From Alphaproteobacteria bacterium UBA6178 (GTDB lineage Bacteria > Pseudomonadota > Alphaproteobacteria > Rickettsiales > UBA3002): a DNA stretch of 64,000 nucleotides. The notes under the pieces were generated by a model, which saw only the letters and a program-made list of their open reading frames with translations, was not told where the DNA came from and did not search any database. Positions within the stretch are counted from its first letter, which is position 1. Each line of letters starts with the position of its first letter. Positions 1 through 8,551 of this stretch are shown here, piece by piece. The position numbers and the translations under genes are program-made. The stretch spans positions 169 through 64,168 of the forward strand of contig DITS01000034.1 in NCBI GenBank assembly GCA_002422205.1, read 5' to 3'.

Positions 1-1
1 C

Positions 2-1207
2 TGGGATCCGGTGGAAAATGCCTCGCTGATGCCCTGGCTGATCGCCACCGCCCTGCTGCATTCGGCGCTGGCCACGGAAAAAAGCGGCGCCTTCCGCACC
101 TGGACATTGCTGCTGGCGATCGGCGGCTTTTCCATGTCGCTGATCGGCACCTTCCTGGTGCGCTCCGGCCTGACCTCATCGGTGCATGCCTTTGCCAGCG
201 ATCCCACCCGCGGTTTCTTCATCATGATACTGATCGCGCTGGCGATCGGCGGGGCATTGGCGCTGTTTGCCTGGCGCGCCCCGACGCTCAAGGGCGGCGC
301 CGCGTTCGAGCCGGTCAGCCGCGAGACCACGTTGCTGCTCAACAATGTCTTTTTGATCGCATCCTGTGCCTGCGTCTTTGTCGGCACGCTCTATCCGCTG
401 GTGCTGGAAGCGTATAACGGCACCAAGATTTCGGTGGGGCCGCCTTACTATGCCCTGACCTTCGCGCCGATCTTCTTCGCCCTGCTGCTGCTGGTGCCGC
501 TGGGACCCTTGCTGGGGTGGAAGCGCGGCGATCTCAAGGCCGCCTGGCGTTCGCTTTATCCCGCGCTGGGGTTGGCGGTGATCGCGGCGGTGACGGTGCT
601 GGCGATCATCACGCCGCGCGGCGTGGTCGCCGCCATGGCCTTTGCCGTTGCCGGTTGGCTGATCGGTGCCTCGATCCTGGACCTGCGCCGCCGCAAGGGC
701 GCGCGTGCTTCGGCCTTTGCCGCCGCCCTGGCGCATGCCGGTCTGGGCGTGACCCTTCTGGGCGTGACCGGCACCACCGCCTGGCGCAGCGAAGCGCTGA
801 CGGTGATGGCGCCGGGAGAGACGATCGTGGTGGGGCCTTATACCTTGCGCTTCGATGGCGTGACCGAAGAGACGGGTCCCAATTATGTCGCCGATCGGGC
901 CCATGTCGCGCTGATGGATGGCGACAAGGTGAAAGCCATGCTGCGCCCCGAGCAGCGCTTCTATACCGCCGAGGGCCAATCGGTGGCGGACACCGCCATC
1001 CGCACCACGGGCTTGCGCGATCTGTATCTGGCGCTGGGCGACAATCGCGGCGGCGGGCGCTATGCCATCCGCGTCTATGTTTCGCCGCTGGCGCCGCTGA
1101 TCTGGCTGGGCGCGCTGGTGATGGCGCTGGGCGGAATGCTCAGCCTGGGGGGACGGCTGCGGGTTGGTGCGCGTGCGCCGGCCGCCGAAGCCGTCGCCGC
1201 AGAATGA
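2..1207 (+). CDS. ccmF: Cytochrome c maturation heme lyase subunit CcmF (5' truncated by window)
   Basis: C-terminal 401 residues of CcmF, the inner-membrane protein that with CcmH attaches heme to apocytochrome c in the periplasm (system I maturation). The reading frame is open from base 2 and begins inside the WWD heme-handling signature (W-D-P-V-E-N-A-S, residues 1-8), so the true start lies before the window. Several hydrophobic membrane segments follow, and a periplasmic domain of about 100 residues precedes a last membrane helix near the C-terminus, as in CcmF. The stop overlaps the ccmH start in an ATGA, showing translational coupling. Codon use is strongly GC-rich, unlike everything after about base 7,000. 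Confidence 0.93.
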   Translation, partial: WDPVENASLMPWLIATALLHSALATEKSGAFRTWTLLLAIGGFSMSLIGTFLVRSGLTSSVHAFASDPTRGFFIMILIALAIGGALALFAWRAPTLKGGAAFEPVSRETTLLLNNVFLIASCACVFVGTLYPLVLEAYNGTKISVGPPYYALTFAPIFFALLLLVPLGPLLGWKRGDLKAAWRSLYPALGLAVIAAVTVLAIITPRGVVAAMAFAVAGWLIGASILDLRRRKGARASAFAAALAHAGLGVTLLGVTGTTAWRSEALTVMAPGETIVVGPYTLRFDGVTEETGPNYVADRAHVALMDGDKVKAMLRPEQRFYTAEGQSVADTAIRTTGLRDLYLALGDNRGGGRYAIRVYVSPLAPLIWLGALVMALGGMLSLGGRLRVGARAPAAEAVAAE

Positions 1208-1632
1208 CCAAATCAGCGGTCCTCTTCGTGATGCTGATGACCCTTGCGGCGATCCCGGCCGCCGCGCAGGCCCCGGCGGCGCCCGAAGCCGCATCGGTCG
1301 GCCTTTCCTTTTCCGATCCGGCGATGGAAACCCGCGCCCGCAATCTGCAGCGCCAGCTGCGCTGTCTGGTATGCCAGGGCGAAAGCATCGATGAATCCAA
1401 TTCACCCCTGGCGGGCGATCTGCGCCGCCTGGTGCGCGAACAGATGATGGCGGGAAAAACCGATGCCGAAATCCAGGATTTCCTGGTGGCGCGGTATGGC
1501 GATTTCATCCTGATGAAGCCGCCGGTTCAGCCCAACACCTGGCTGCTGTGGCTGGCGCCCTTCCTGGTGCTGGGCGGGGCCGGTGCCGTGGCCTGGGTCA
1601 CGGTCAAAAAGGCCGCCGCACGAACCACCTAG
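1204..1632 (+). CDS. ccmH: Cytochrome c maturation protein CcmH (CycL)
   Basis: 142-residue thiol-disulfide protein that keeps apocytochrome CXXC cysteines reduced for heme attachment. It has an N-terminal signal or anchor segment (about residues 1-20), the hallmark LRCLVCQ with its CXXC near residue 58, and a C-terminal membrane helix rich in W, L, G and A (about residues 112-132). This is the short CcmH/CycL form without the TPR domain (CcmI). The start ATG lies inside the ccmF stop (ATGA). The order ccmF-ccmH-degP matches the alphaproteobacterial cycK-cycL-degP arrangement. Confidence 0.93.
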   Translation: MTKSAVLFVMLMTLAAIPAAAQAPAAPEAASVGLSFSDPAMETRARNLQRQLRCLVCQGESIDESNSPLAGDLRRLVREQMMAGKTDAEIQDFLVARYGDFILMKPPVQPNTWLLWLAPFLVLGGAGAVAWVTVKKAAARTT

Positions 1633-1732
1633 CCGGGATTACTATTATGTAATCTTCAGGTCATATTCCGGCCATGCTAGGCCTGTATGTCTATCTCCAA
1701 CAGGGCCGCAACGGCCGCCCCAAGGAGCTCCC

Positions 1733-3328
1733 ATGCAAGATCCCAAGAACACGCCGAATACGCCCCCGCCTGGCGCTGGCATTTTTTCCCGCCTGCCCAG
1801 GCCCAGCCTGCGCCAGCGCCGCCTGATCGCCATGACCACTGCCGCCTCCATTGTCGTGGTCGGCCTTGGCGCCTTTGCGCTGCTGCCGCCGGTGCAGAAC
1901 GTCAAGACCGATGCGCCCGTCATGATGGCCCAGAATGTCGCGCCGCGCGCCACGCCCCGCATGCTGGAAAGCGCGCCCTTCAGCTTCGCCGATCTGGTGG
2001 AGCGGGTCAGCCCGGCCGTTGTCGCGATCAAGTCGGAGACCTCGTCGAGCGACAGTGAAATGCCCGACAATATTCCGCAGCAGTTCCGCGACCTGTTCCA
2101 GCAGTTCGGCCAGCGTCCGCCGCAGCAGGTGCCGCGCCGCGCGCTCAGCGCCGGCTCGGGCTTCATCATCGACAAGGCCGGCTATGTCGTCACCAACAAC
2201 CATGTGGTGGACGCCAGCAAGAAGATCACCGTGATCCTGCCCGACAAGCGCGAATTCGTCGCCAAGCTGGTGGGCACCGATCCGGTGACCGACGTCGCGC
2301 TGCTCAAGATCGACAGCGGCAAGCCGCTGCCCTTTGTCGATTTCGGGGACGACAAGCGTCTGCGCGTCGGCGACTGGGTGGTTGCGGTGGGCAATCCCTT
2401 CGGCCTTTCCAACTCGGTGACCGCGGGCATCGTCTCGTCGCTGGGACGCGCCAACCTCGATGGCAGCCAGCAATATACCAACTTCATCCAGATCGACGCG
2501 GCCATCAACCGGGGCAATTCCGGCGGTCCGACCTTCGATCTGCGCGGCCAGGTCATCGGCATGAACTCGATGATCTTCTCGCCCTCGGGCGGCAGTGTCG
2601 GCATCGGCTTCGCCATTCCGGCCAGCCTGATCCATGACGTGGTGGCGCAGCTCAAGGACCATGGCCGCGTCAATCGCGGTTATCTGGGCGTCAACATCCA
2701 GAGCGTGACGCCGGAAATCGCCGCCTCGCTCGGCCTCAAGGAAGGCAAGGGGGCGCTGGTGGCCGAAGTGGTGACAAACGGGCCTGCTGCAAAGGCCGGT
2801 TTCGAACAGGGTGACATTATCACCGCCATCAACGGCCAGCCGGTCGAGGATTCCACCGATTTGACCCGCAAGGTTGCGGGGGTGCCGTCCGGCAGTGTGG
2901 CGACCTTCTCGGTCAGCCGCAGCGGCAAGCCGTCGGATATCAAGGTCACCATCGGTTCTCGCCCCGACGAACGGGTGGCTTCGGCCGCGCCGACCGGCAA
3001 GGGCGCGGCCCCCGCGGCCACCGCCACGGCTGCGGGCCTGGCTCTGTCGTCGCTCACCCCTGAGGCCAAGCGCAGCTTCAATATCGCCGAGGCTGTGACC
3101 AGCGGCGCCGTGATCACCAAGGTGGATGCCGACAGCGACGCCGCCGAAAAGGGACTGCAGGCGGGCGATGTGGTGCTGAAGATCGGCAACCGCACCGTGC
3201 GCACGCCGGCCGACTTCCAGTCCGGCGTAACCGACGCCAAGAAGGGCGGCCGTTCCAGCGTTTTGTTGCTGGTGGCACGCACCCAGGGCGGCACGGGCTT
3301 TGTCGCCATCGATATCGAGAAGTCGTGA
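1733..3328 (+). CDS. degP: Periplasmic DegP/HtrA-type serine protease (Do family)
   Basis: 531-residue envelope quality-control protease and chaperone. A membrane or signal segment lies at about residues 31-50. The trypsin-like domain contains the catalytic triad H157 (T-N-N-H-V-V), D187 (V-T-D-V-A-L) and S263 (G-N-S-G-G-P). Two PDZ domains follow at roughly residues 310-400 and 440-525, joined by an alanine-rich linker. An open frame extends further upstream, but the ATG at 1733 is preceded by AAGGAG at 1722-1727 and is the convincing start. It sits 100 bases after ccmH and upstream of a two-component system, a combination compatible with an envelope-stress operon. Confidence 0.93.
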   Translation: MQDPKNTPNTPPPGAGIFSRLPRPSLRQRRLIAMTTAASIVVVGLGAFALLPPVQNVKTDAPVMMAQNVAPRATPRMLESAPFSFADLVERVSPAVVAIKSETSSSDSEMPDNIPQQFRDLFQQFGQRPPQQVPRRALSAGSGFIIDKAGYVVTNNHVVDASKKITVILPDKREFVAKLVGTDPVTDVALLKIDSGKPLPFVDFGDDKRLRVGDWVVAVGNPFGLSNSVTAGIVSSLGRANLDGSQQYTNFIQIDAAINRGNSGGPTFDLRGQVIGMNSMIFSPSGGSVGIGFAIPASLIHDVVAQLKDHGRVNRGYLGVNIQSVTPEIAASLGLKEGKGALVAEVVTNGPAAKAGFEQGDIITAINGQPVEDSTDLTRKVAGVPSGSVATFSVSRSGKPSDIKVTIGSRPDERVASAAPTGKGAAPAATATAAGLALSSLTPEAKRSFNIAEAVTSGAVITKVDADSDAAEKGLQAGDVVLKIGNRTVRTPADFQSGVTDAKKGGRSSVLLLVARTQGGTGFVAIDIEKS

Positions 3329-3384
3329 TGAACCGGGCGCGGGCCCAAAGGTCCGCGCCTGTTCAGCATTTATCGGGAGAGTGA

Positions 3385-4059
3385 ATGCGAATTCTCGTAG
3401 TCGAAGACGATCTGGAAGCGCAGCGTTATCTGGTGCAGGGCCTGAAGGAATCCGGCCATGTGGTGGACGAGGCTTCCGACGGTGAGACCGGCCTGTCGCT
3501 GTCCTTGTCGCGGTCCTATGACGTGGCGATCATCGACCGCATGCTGCCCAAGATGGACGGCCTGAAAGTGGTGGCCGAAATGCGCGAGCATGGCAATTCC
3601 ACCCCGGTGCTGTTCCTGTCCGCTCTGTCCGAGGTGGACGACCGGGTGAAGGGCTTGAAGGCGGGCGGCGATGACTATCTCGCCAAGCCTTACGCCTTTG
3701 TCGAACTGCTGGCGCGGATCGACGCGCTCTTGCGCCGCCGCACCCCCGCGGGCGTCAAGACGCGGCTGGGCGTTGGCGATCTGGAGCTGGACCTTCTCAC
3801 CCGCGCCGCCAAGCGCAGCGGCACCGACATCGAATTGCAGCCGCGTGAATTCCGCCTGCTGGAATATCTGATGCGCCATGCCGGCCAGGTGGTGACCCGC
3901 ACCATGCTGCTGGAAAGCGTGTGGGAGTATCATTTCGATCCCCAGACCAATGTCATCGACGTGCATATCAGCCGCCTCAGGGCAAAGATCGACAAGGGCT
4001 TCCAGGCGCCATTGCTGCATACGGTGCGAGGCGCGGGTTACATGATCCGTGCCCATTAA
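3385..4059 (+). CDS. OmpR-family response regulator
   Basis: 224-residue two-component transcription factor. The receiver domain (1-115) has the acidic pocket E7/D8/D9, the phospho-acceptor D51 (A-I-I-D-R-M-L-P), a conserved S/T switch region (F-L-S-A-L) and K104 in A-K-P-Y. The C-terminal half is a winged-helix DNA-binding domain (about 125-224) with the ending R-G-A-G-Y-M-I. It resembles QseB/CusR/TctD-type regulators; the target genes cannot be read from the sequence. It lies 25 bases before its cognate kinase gene. Confidence 0.9.
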   Translation: MRILVVEDDLEAQRYLVQGLKESGHVVDEASDGETGLSLSLSRSYDVAIIDRMLPKMDGLKVVAEMREHGNSTPVLFLSALSEVDDRVKGLKAGGDDYLAKPYAFVELLARIDALLRRRTPAGVKTRLGVGDLELDLLTRAAKRSGTDIELQPREFRLLEYLMRHAGQVVTRTMLLESVWEYHFDPQTNVIDVHISRLRAKIDKGFQAPLLHTVRGAGYMIRAH

Positions 4060-4084
4060 ACCCAAAATCGGCTAGGGCGCGCAG

Positions 4085-5506
4085 ATGCGCACTTGGCACC
4101 TGCTCAGGACCCAGGCCTTCCGCATTGTGCTGGCCTATGTGCTGCTGTTCGCCTTTTCGGTGACGGCGCTTCTGGCCTTCACCTACTGGAATACCGTGCG
4201 GACCCTGGACGGGCAGACCGACCAGATCGTCGCCGCCGAGATCACCGGCCTGGCCGAGCAGTATCAGAATCTGGGCCTTCGGGGCCTGGCCGAAACGGTG
4301 CGCAGCCGTTCCACCCATGGCGGACAGGCGCTGTATCTTCTGACCGACAGTCAGCGCCGACCCATCGCCGGCAACCTCGATTCCTGGCCGCAGACGGTGG
4401 TGACGGCCGAGAATTTCGTCGAGTTCGATTATGAGCGTCCGGTGGACGGACGGCTGGCAACCCGCCGCGCCCGCGGCCGCATGCTGCCGGTGACGGGCGG
4501 CTTTGTCCTTTTGGTCGCGCAGGATGTGCATGAACGCTTCCTCACCACCCGCATGTTCACCACCACCTTGCCCTGGACGGTGGGGCTGATCCTGCTGCTG
4601 GGTCTGGCGGGCGGGGCGCTGATGAGCCGCAACATGCTGCGGCGTCTGGACATCATCAATCGCACCAGCGGCGAGATCATGGCCGGCAACCTGACGCGGC
4701 GCGTGCCGCTCACCGGCTCGGGCGACGAATTCGACATGCTGGCCGAGAACCTCAACCGCATGCTGGACCGCATCGAGCGGTTGATGCGCGGGATGCGAGA
4801 AGTGACGGATTCGGTGGCGCACGACCTGCGCACACCCCTTAACCGGTTGCGCAACCGGCTGGAGGAATCGGCGATGCGGCTGAATGCGAGCGGGACCCGC
4901 AGCAAGGAAGAGATGGCGGTGGAGTTCGAGCGCGCCATCGCCGAGACCGACCAGTTGATCGGCACGTTCAATGCCCTGCTGCTGATCGCCGAGACCGATG
5001 CCGGCACCACGCGGGCTGCGATGGCGACACTGGACCTGTCCTCGGTCGCCGCCGACGTCACCGAATTGTATGAGCCGCTGGCGGAGGAGCGCCGGGTCAC
5101 CTTGACCCTGGAGCCGTCCGGCGATGTCGCGGTTGAGGGCAATCGCAGCCTGATCGCCCAGGCGCTGGCCAATCTGGTCGATAATGCCATCAAATATACC
5201 CCGGCGGGCGGCCAGGTGCGGCTCGGCACGGCGGTCGGACCGGCGGGCGTGGATTTGTGGGTCAGCGACAGCGGACCGGGCATCGCGCGCGAGGACCGGG
5301 CGCGGGTGATCGACCGCTTTGTACGGCTGGAAGCCAGCCGCAACTCCCCCGGCACGGGTTTGGGCCTGTCGCTGGTGGCGGCGGTGGCGCATTTCCACAA
5401 TGCCGCGCTGGTGCTGGACGACAATGTCCCCACCGGTCTGAAGGCGATTTTGCGCTTCCCCAAAGCGGCTCTGCGCGCATCGCCTATGAAGAACGCCGCC
5501 GAATAG
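4085..5506 (+). CDS. Membrane sensor histidine kinase, partner of the upstream OmpR-type regulator
   Basis: 473-residue HATPase kinase. A first membrane helix (about 12-34) and a second (about 160-180) enclose a periplasmic sensor of about 125 residues; a HAMP linker (about 181-235) leads into the HisKA domain with phospho-acceptor H246 in S-V-A-H-D-L-R-T-P. The ATP-binding domain has the N box (N-L-V-D-N-A-I-K-Y), D-S-G-P-G-I and a G-T-G-L-G-L-S-L G2 box. The architecture is complete. The stimulus is unknown, although the protease upstream suggests envelope stress. Confidence 0.9.
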   Translation: MRTWHLLRTQAFRIVLAYVLLFAFSVTALLAFTYWNTVRTLDGQTDQIVAAEITGLAEQYQNLGLRGLAETVRSRSTHGGQALYLLTDSQRRPIAGNLDSWPQTVVTAENFVEFDYERPVDGRLATRRARGRMLPVTGGFVLLVAQDVHERFLTTRMFTTTLPWTVGLILLLGLAGGALMSRNMLRRLDIINRTSGEIMAGNLTRRVPLTGSGDEFDMLAENLNRMLDRIERLMRGMREVTDSVAHDLRTPLNRLRNRLEESAMRLNASGTRSKEEMAVEFERAIAETDQLIGTFNALLLIAETDAGTTRAAMATLDLSSVAADVTELYEPLAEERRVTLTLEPSGDVAVEGNRSLIAQALANLVDNAIKYTPAGGQVRLGTAVGPAGVDLWVSDSGPGIAREDRARVIDRFVRLEASRNSPGTGLGLSLVAAVAHFHNAALVLDDNVPTGLKAILRFPKAALRASPMKNAAE

Positions 5507-5525
5507 TCGGGATAAGATGCTTTGG

Positions 5526-5554
5526 CCTTATGCTTCGACAAGCTCGGCATGAGG
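5526..5554. repeat. Palindromic intergenic element resembling the CTTCGACAAGCTC repeat of GC-rich Alphaproteobacteria
   Basis: An imperfect hairpin with arms CCTTATGC (5526-5533) and GCATGAGG (5547-5554), one pair being G-U, encloses the core TTCGACAAGCTCG. The core is the one I recall from dispersed intergenic repeats in several GC-rich Alphaproteobacteria. It lies between the kinase gene and glnE. I saw no further copy after base 7,000. Confidence 0.6.
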
Positions 5555-5562
5555 ATTTAGCT

Positions 5563-5615
5563 TGTCCTCACCCTGGTCGCACGACGCTGCCGTTGACTGC
5601 CGAAGGGTGAGGACA
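5563..5615. repeat. Perfect 12-bp inverted repeat overlapping the glnE ribosome binding site
   Basis: Arms TGTCCTCACCCT (5563-5574) and AGGGTGAGGACA (5604-5615) are exact reverse complements separated by 29 bases. The right arm contains GAGGA (5609-5613), which is the only plausible ribosome binding site for the glnE ATG at 5617. In the mRNA this would be a long-loop hairpin holding the binding site. It may be a second copy of the neighbouring palindromic element rather than a purpose-built regulator. Confidence 0.65.
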
Positions 5616-5616
5616 C

Positions 5617-8490
5617 ATGAATCTGCACACGCCCCCCAAGCCCTTCGATACCGACCGCGCCGCGCGCATCCGTGAAGCGCTGGCGGAGCGCGGCTTTGTC
5701 CGCGACGAACCCTTGCTGGCCTCGGTGTTTGGCAACAGCGCCTTTCTGGGACGGCTGGCGCTGCGTGAGACGCAGGCATTGGAGGAATATTTCACAGCTG
5801 GTCCCGAGGCGGTCCTCAATGCGGCAATCGCGCAAGGCGAGGCGGTGGCGATGGCCGACGGCGAGGCCGGTGCCATGGCGCAGCTGCGCATCGCCAAACG
5901 CCGCGCGGCGCTGGCCATTGCCATGGCCGACATCGAAGGGCGGTGGGATGTCAACAAGGTCACCGCGGCGCTGACCCGCTTCGCCGACGCCTGTGTCAGC
6001 GGGGCGCTGCGCTTTCTGCTGTGCCAGGAAGCGGTACGCGCCGGCATGCAGGAGCATGACGGTGTCAAACTCGAGCAAAGCGCCGGCCTGACCGTTCTGG
6101 CGATGGGCAAGTACGGCGCCCATGAGCTCAATTATTCCAGCGATATCGATCTGGTGGTGTTCTACGACGCCGAGAAGTTTCCCTTCTCCAAGCGCGGCGA
6201 TATGCGCGGCGCGGCGGTTGATATCGTGCGCGGCCTTGTAAAACTGCTCAGTGAAGTCACCAGCGACGGCTATGTCTTCCGCACCGATCTTCGGCTCAGG
6301 CCCGATGCCGGGGCGACCCAGATCGCCATCTCCACTGATGCGGCGCTCGATTACTACGAAGCCATGGGCCAGAACTGGGAACGCGCCGCCATGATCAAGG
6401 CGCGCGCCTGTGCCGGCGATCCCGAGACGGGCGCGATGTTCCTGAAGAATCTCGTGCCCTTCATCTGGCGGCGCTATCTGGATTTCGCGGCGATCGAGGA
6501 CATCCAGTCCATCAAGCGTCAGATTCATGCCCATGTCGGCCATGAGGAGATCGCGGTGGCGGGCCACAATATCAAGCTGGGGCGCGGCGGCATCCGTGAG
6601 ATCGAATTCTTCGCCCAGACCCAGCAGCTGATTTTGGGCGGCCGCCATCCGGCCCTGCGCGTACCCACGACCCAAGGCGCACTGGACGCGCTGGTGCGCG
6701 AAGAGCGGGTGGACGCGAAGGTCGCCGAAGAGCTGAAGGCGGATTACCGCTATCTGCGCACGCTGGAACACCGGCTGCAGATGATCGAGGACCAGCAGAC
6801 CCATACCGTACCGGGCACCGAGGTGGAGATTTCCCATCTCGCCTGTTTCATGGGCTATGACAGCGCGCAGGATTTCCGCGACGCCCTGACCGGTGTGCTG
6901 GAGAATGTGCAGAGCCATTATGCCCGCCTGTTCGAAAGCCAGCCCGACCTGACCAGCGCGCAAGGCAATCTGGTCTTCACCGGCGTCGATGCCGACCCCG
7001 AAACCCTGCAAACCCTTAGCAAAATGGGCTATTCCAACACCGAAGCCATATCCGACATTATTCAAAACTGGCACAGAGGAAGCCGCCGCGCTACCCGCAG
7101 CAAACGCGCCCGCCAAATCCTCACCGAATTAATACCAGCCCTGCTCAAAGCACTAGGCAACACTGTCAACCCCGACACCGCCTTCTTTCGCTTCGACGAT
7201 TTTTTATCAAAATTACCAGCGGGCGTACAAATCTTCTCGCTTTTCCACGCCCGCCCCGAATTGCTCGATCTTATCGCCCGCATCCTCGGCAGCGCCCCTG
7301 CATTGGCCGACATTATGGGCAAATATCCGCTATTGCTCGACTCCGTACTACAAGGCGATTTTTACGAAGCACTGCCCGATCGCGAAATGCTCGAGGCGCA
7401 ACTCGCCCATAAGCTTGAATATATGCGCGACTATGAAGAAGCACTGCGCGAGCTGCGCGTATTTAAAAATGAGCGCCAGTTTCAGGCTGGCATGCAAATG
7501 CTGCAAGGCATCGCCGATCCCGACGCCATCGGCGTGTTCCTCTCCGAACTCGCCGAAGTCATCACCGCGCAAGTGGTGCAGCTTGCCATCGCCGAATTCG
7601 CGCATACACACGGCCACATATCCAATAGCTGGCTTGCCGTTATTGCCCTAGGCAAGCTGGGTAGCAAAGAATTAACCTTCGGCTCCGATCTTGATTTAAT
7701 TTTTGTCTATGATAGCGATGACAGCAACAATCAGTCCGACGGCGAGAAGTCAGTAGATATCTCAACCTATTACACGCGCCTGTGCTCACGCATCATCACT
7801 GCTTTCACCATGATGGCCAAAGAAGGCACGCTCTACGAAGTCGATACGCGCCTACGCCCTTCCGGCGGCGACAGCTCACTCGCCACTCGCTTCACCGCCT
7901 TCGAAAAATATTTCAGCGAATCGGCATGGGTATTCGAATTTATGGCACTCACCAAAGCCCGTGTTATCTATGCTACCCAGCCCCAATCTAAAACCATGCT
8001 GAGCGAAACCGTCACCACTCATCTCCAACGCGAACATGACATCGCCCATCTCGCCGAAGAAGTCATCGACATGCGCCAGAAAATCGCTAAGCAATACCAC
8101 ACGCTTAATCCGTGGCATATCAAGCATGTACGCGGCGGCTTAATCGACGCGGATTTTCTGGCACAATATCTGGTATTGCGCCACGCCGCCAACGAACCGC
8201 AAATGATCGAATCCAGCACCCGCCGCATATTCGAGCAGGCAAAGCAACTCGGTATCCTCTCCGACACCATCGCCGACGATCTGATCGACGCGCACCATCT
8301 ATTATCGGCCCTGCTCAGTTTCCTGCGCCTGTGTAGCGACGGCACCATCATCGAAGAAGTCGCCCCCGTTGGGCTGAAACATTTGCTCCTCACCCGCTTT
8401 TCCACCGAAACATTTGAACAACTCCGCGAAAAACTGATAAAATCCGAATCGAAAATCGCCTATTATTTTGATCGCCTCAAAGAATTATAG
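5617..8490 (+). CDS. glnE: Bifunctional glutamine synthetase adenylyltransferase/adenylyl-removing enzyme GlnE (apparent two-genome chimera)
   Basis: 957-residue enzyme that adenylylates and deadenylylates glutamine synthetase in response to PII, the usual length for the family. The N-terminal adenylyl-removing nucleotidyltransferase domain carries the metal aspartates D176/D178 (S-S-D-I-D-L); the C-terminal adenylyltransferase domain carries D691/D693 (G-S-D-L-D-L). GlnD-like helical bundles follow each domain. The frame is intact, but base composition and codon use change abruptly near residue 450-465: the first half is GC-rich like the upstream genes, the second uses TTA, ATA and AAA like the downstream genes. 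The protein is family-consistent throughout, so the break cannot be detected from the translation alone. Confidence 0.92.
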   Translation: MNLHTPPKPFDTDRAARIREALAERGFVRDEPLLASVFGNSAFLGRLALRETQALEEYFTAGPEAVLNAAIAQGEAVAMADGEAGAMAQLRIAKRRAALAIAMADIEGRWDVNKVTAALTRFADACVSGALRFLLCQEAVRAGMQEHDGVKLEQSAGLTVLAMGKYGAHELNYSSDIDLVVFYDAEKFPFSKRGDMRGAAVDIVRGLVKLLSEVTSDGYVFRTDLRLRPDAGATQIAISTDAALDYYEAMGQNWERAAMIKARACAGDPETGAMFLKNLVPFIWRRYLDFAAIEDIQSIKRQIHAHVGHEEIAVAGHNIKLGRGGIREIEFFAQTQQLILGGRHPALRVPTTQGALDALVREERVDAKVAEELKADYRYLRTLEHRLQMIEDQQTHTVPGTEVEISHLACFMGYDSAQDFRDALTGVLENVQSHYARLFESQPDLTSAQGNLVFTGVDADPETLQTLSKMGYSNTEAISDIIQNWHRGSRRATRSKRARQILTELIPALLKALGNTVNPDTAFFRFDDFLSKLPAGVQIFSLFHARPELLDLIARILGSAPALADIMGKYPLLLDSVLQGDFYEALPDREMLEAQLAHKLEYMRDYEEALRELRVFKNERQFQAGMQMLQGIADPDAIGVFLSELAEVITAQVVQLAIAEFAHTHGHISNSWLAVIALGKLGSKELTFGSDLDLIFVYDSDDSNNQSDGEKSVDISTYYTRLCSRIITAFTMMAKEGTLYEVDTRLRPSGGDSSLATRFTAFEKYFSESAWVFEFMALTKARVIYATQPQSKTMLSETVTTHLQREHDIAHLAEEVIDMRQKIAKQYHTLNPWHIKHVRGGLIDADFLAQYLVLRHAANEPQMIESSTRRIFEQAKQLGILSDTIADDLIDAHHLLSALLSFLRLCSDGTIIEEVAPVGLKHLLLTRFSTETFEQLREKLIKSESKIAYYFDRLKEL
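6960..7020. other. Compositional junction between two genomes inside glnE
   Basis: Codons before about 6,990 are dominated by GCC, GGC, CTG and CGC; after about 7,010 codons such as CTT, AAA, ATA, ATT, TTA and AGA appear immediately and persist. The transition falls in a segment encoding a conserved motif of alphaproteobacterial GlnE (F-T-G-V-D-A-D-P-E-T-L), the sort of stretch where two related genomes could share an assembly k-mer. The exact base cannot be fixed by eye. Confidence 0.75.
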
Positions 8491-8551
8491 ACACACCACC
8501 TTGTTTGGTTAAGCTACGCACCTATATCAGAGCTAATCAAAGGAGCGCAGC

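Noticed and set aside
176..1405. Long antisense reading frame over ccmF/ccmH
   Set aside because: GC-rich DNA creates long complementary frames; its translation is R/Q/H-rich with no domain, and the sense frames are clearly CcmF and CcmH.
3977..5398. Antisense reading frame of 473 codons over the histidine kinase
   Set aside because: Same cause: low-complexity H/R/Q/A translation opposite a full-length kinase with all motifs.
1..7000. Horizontal transfer of a GC-rich island
   Set aside because: The genes are housekeeping, in a class-typical order, and run in frame into native glnE; no mobility gene, tRNA or direct repeat marks a boundary. A chimeric assembly explains the break better.
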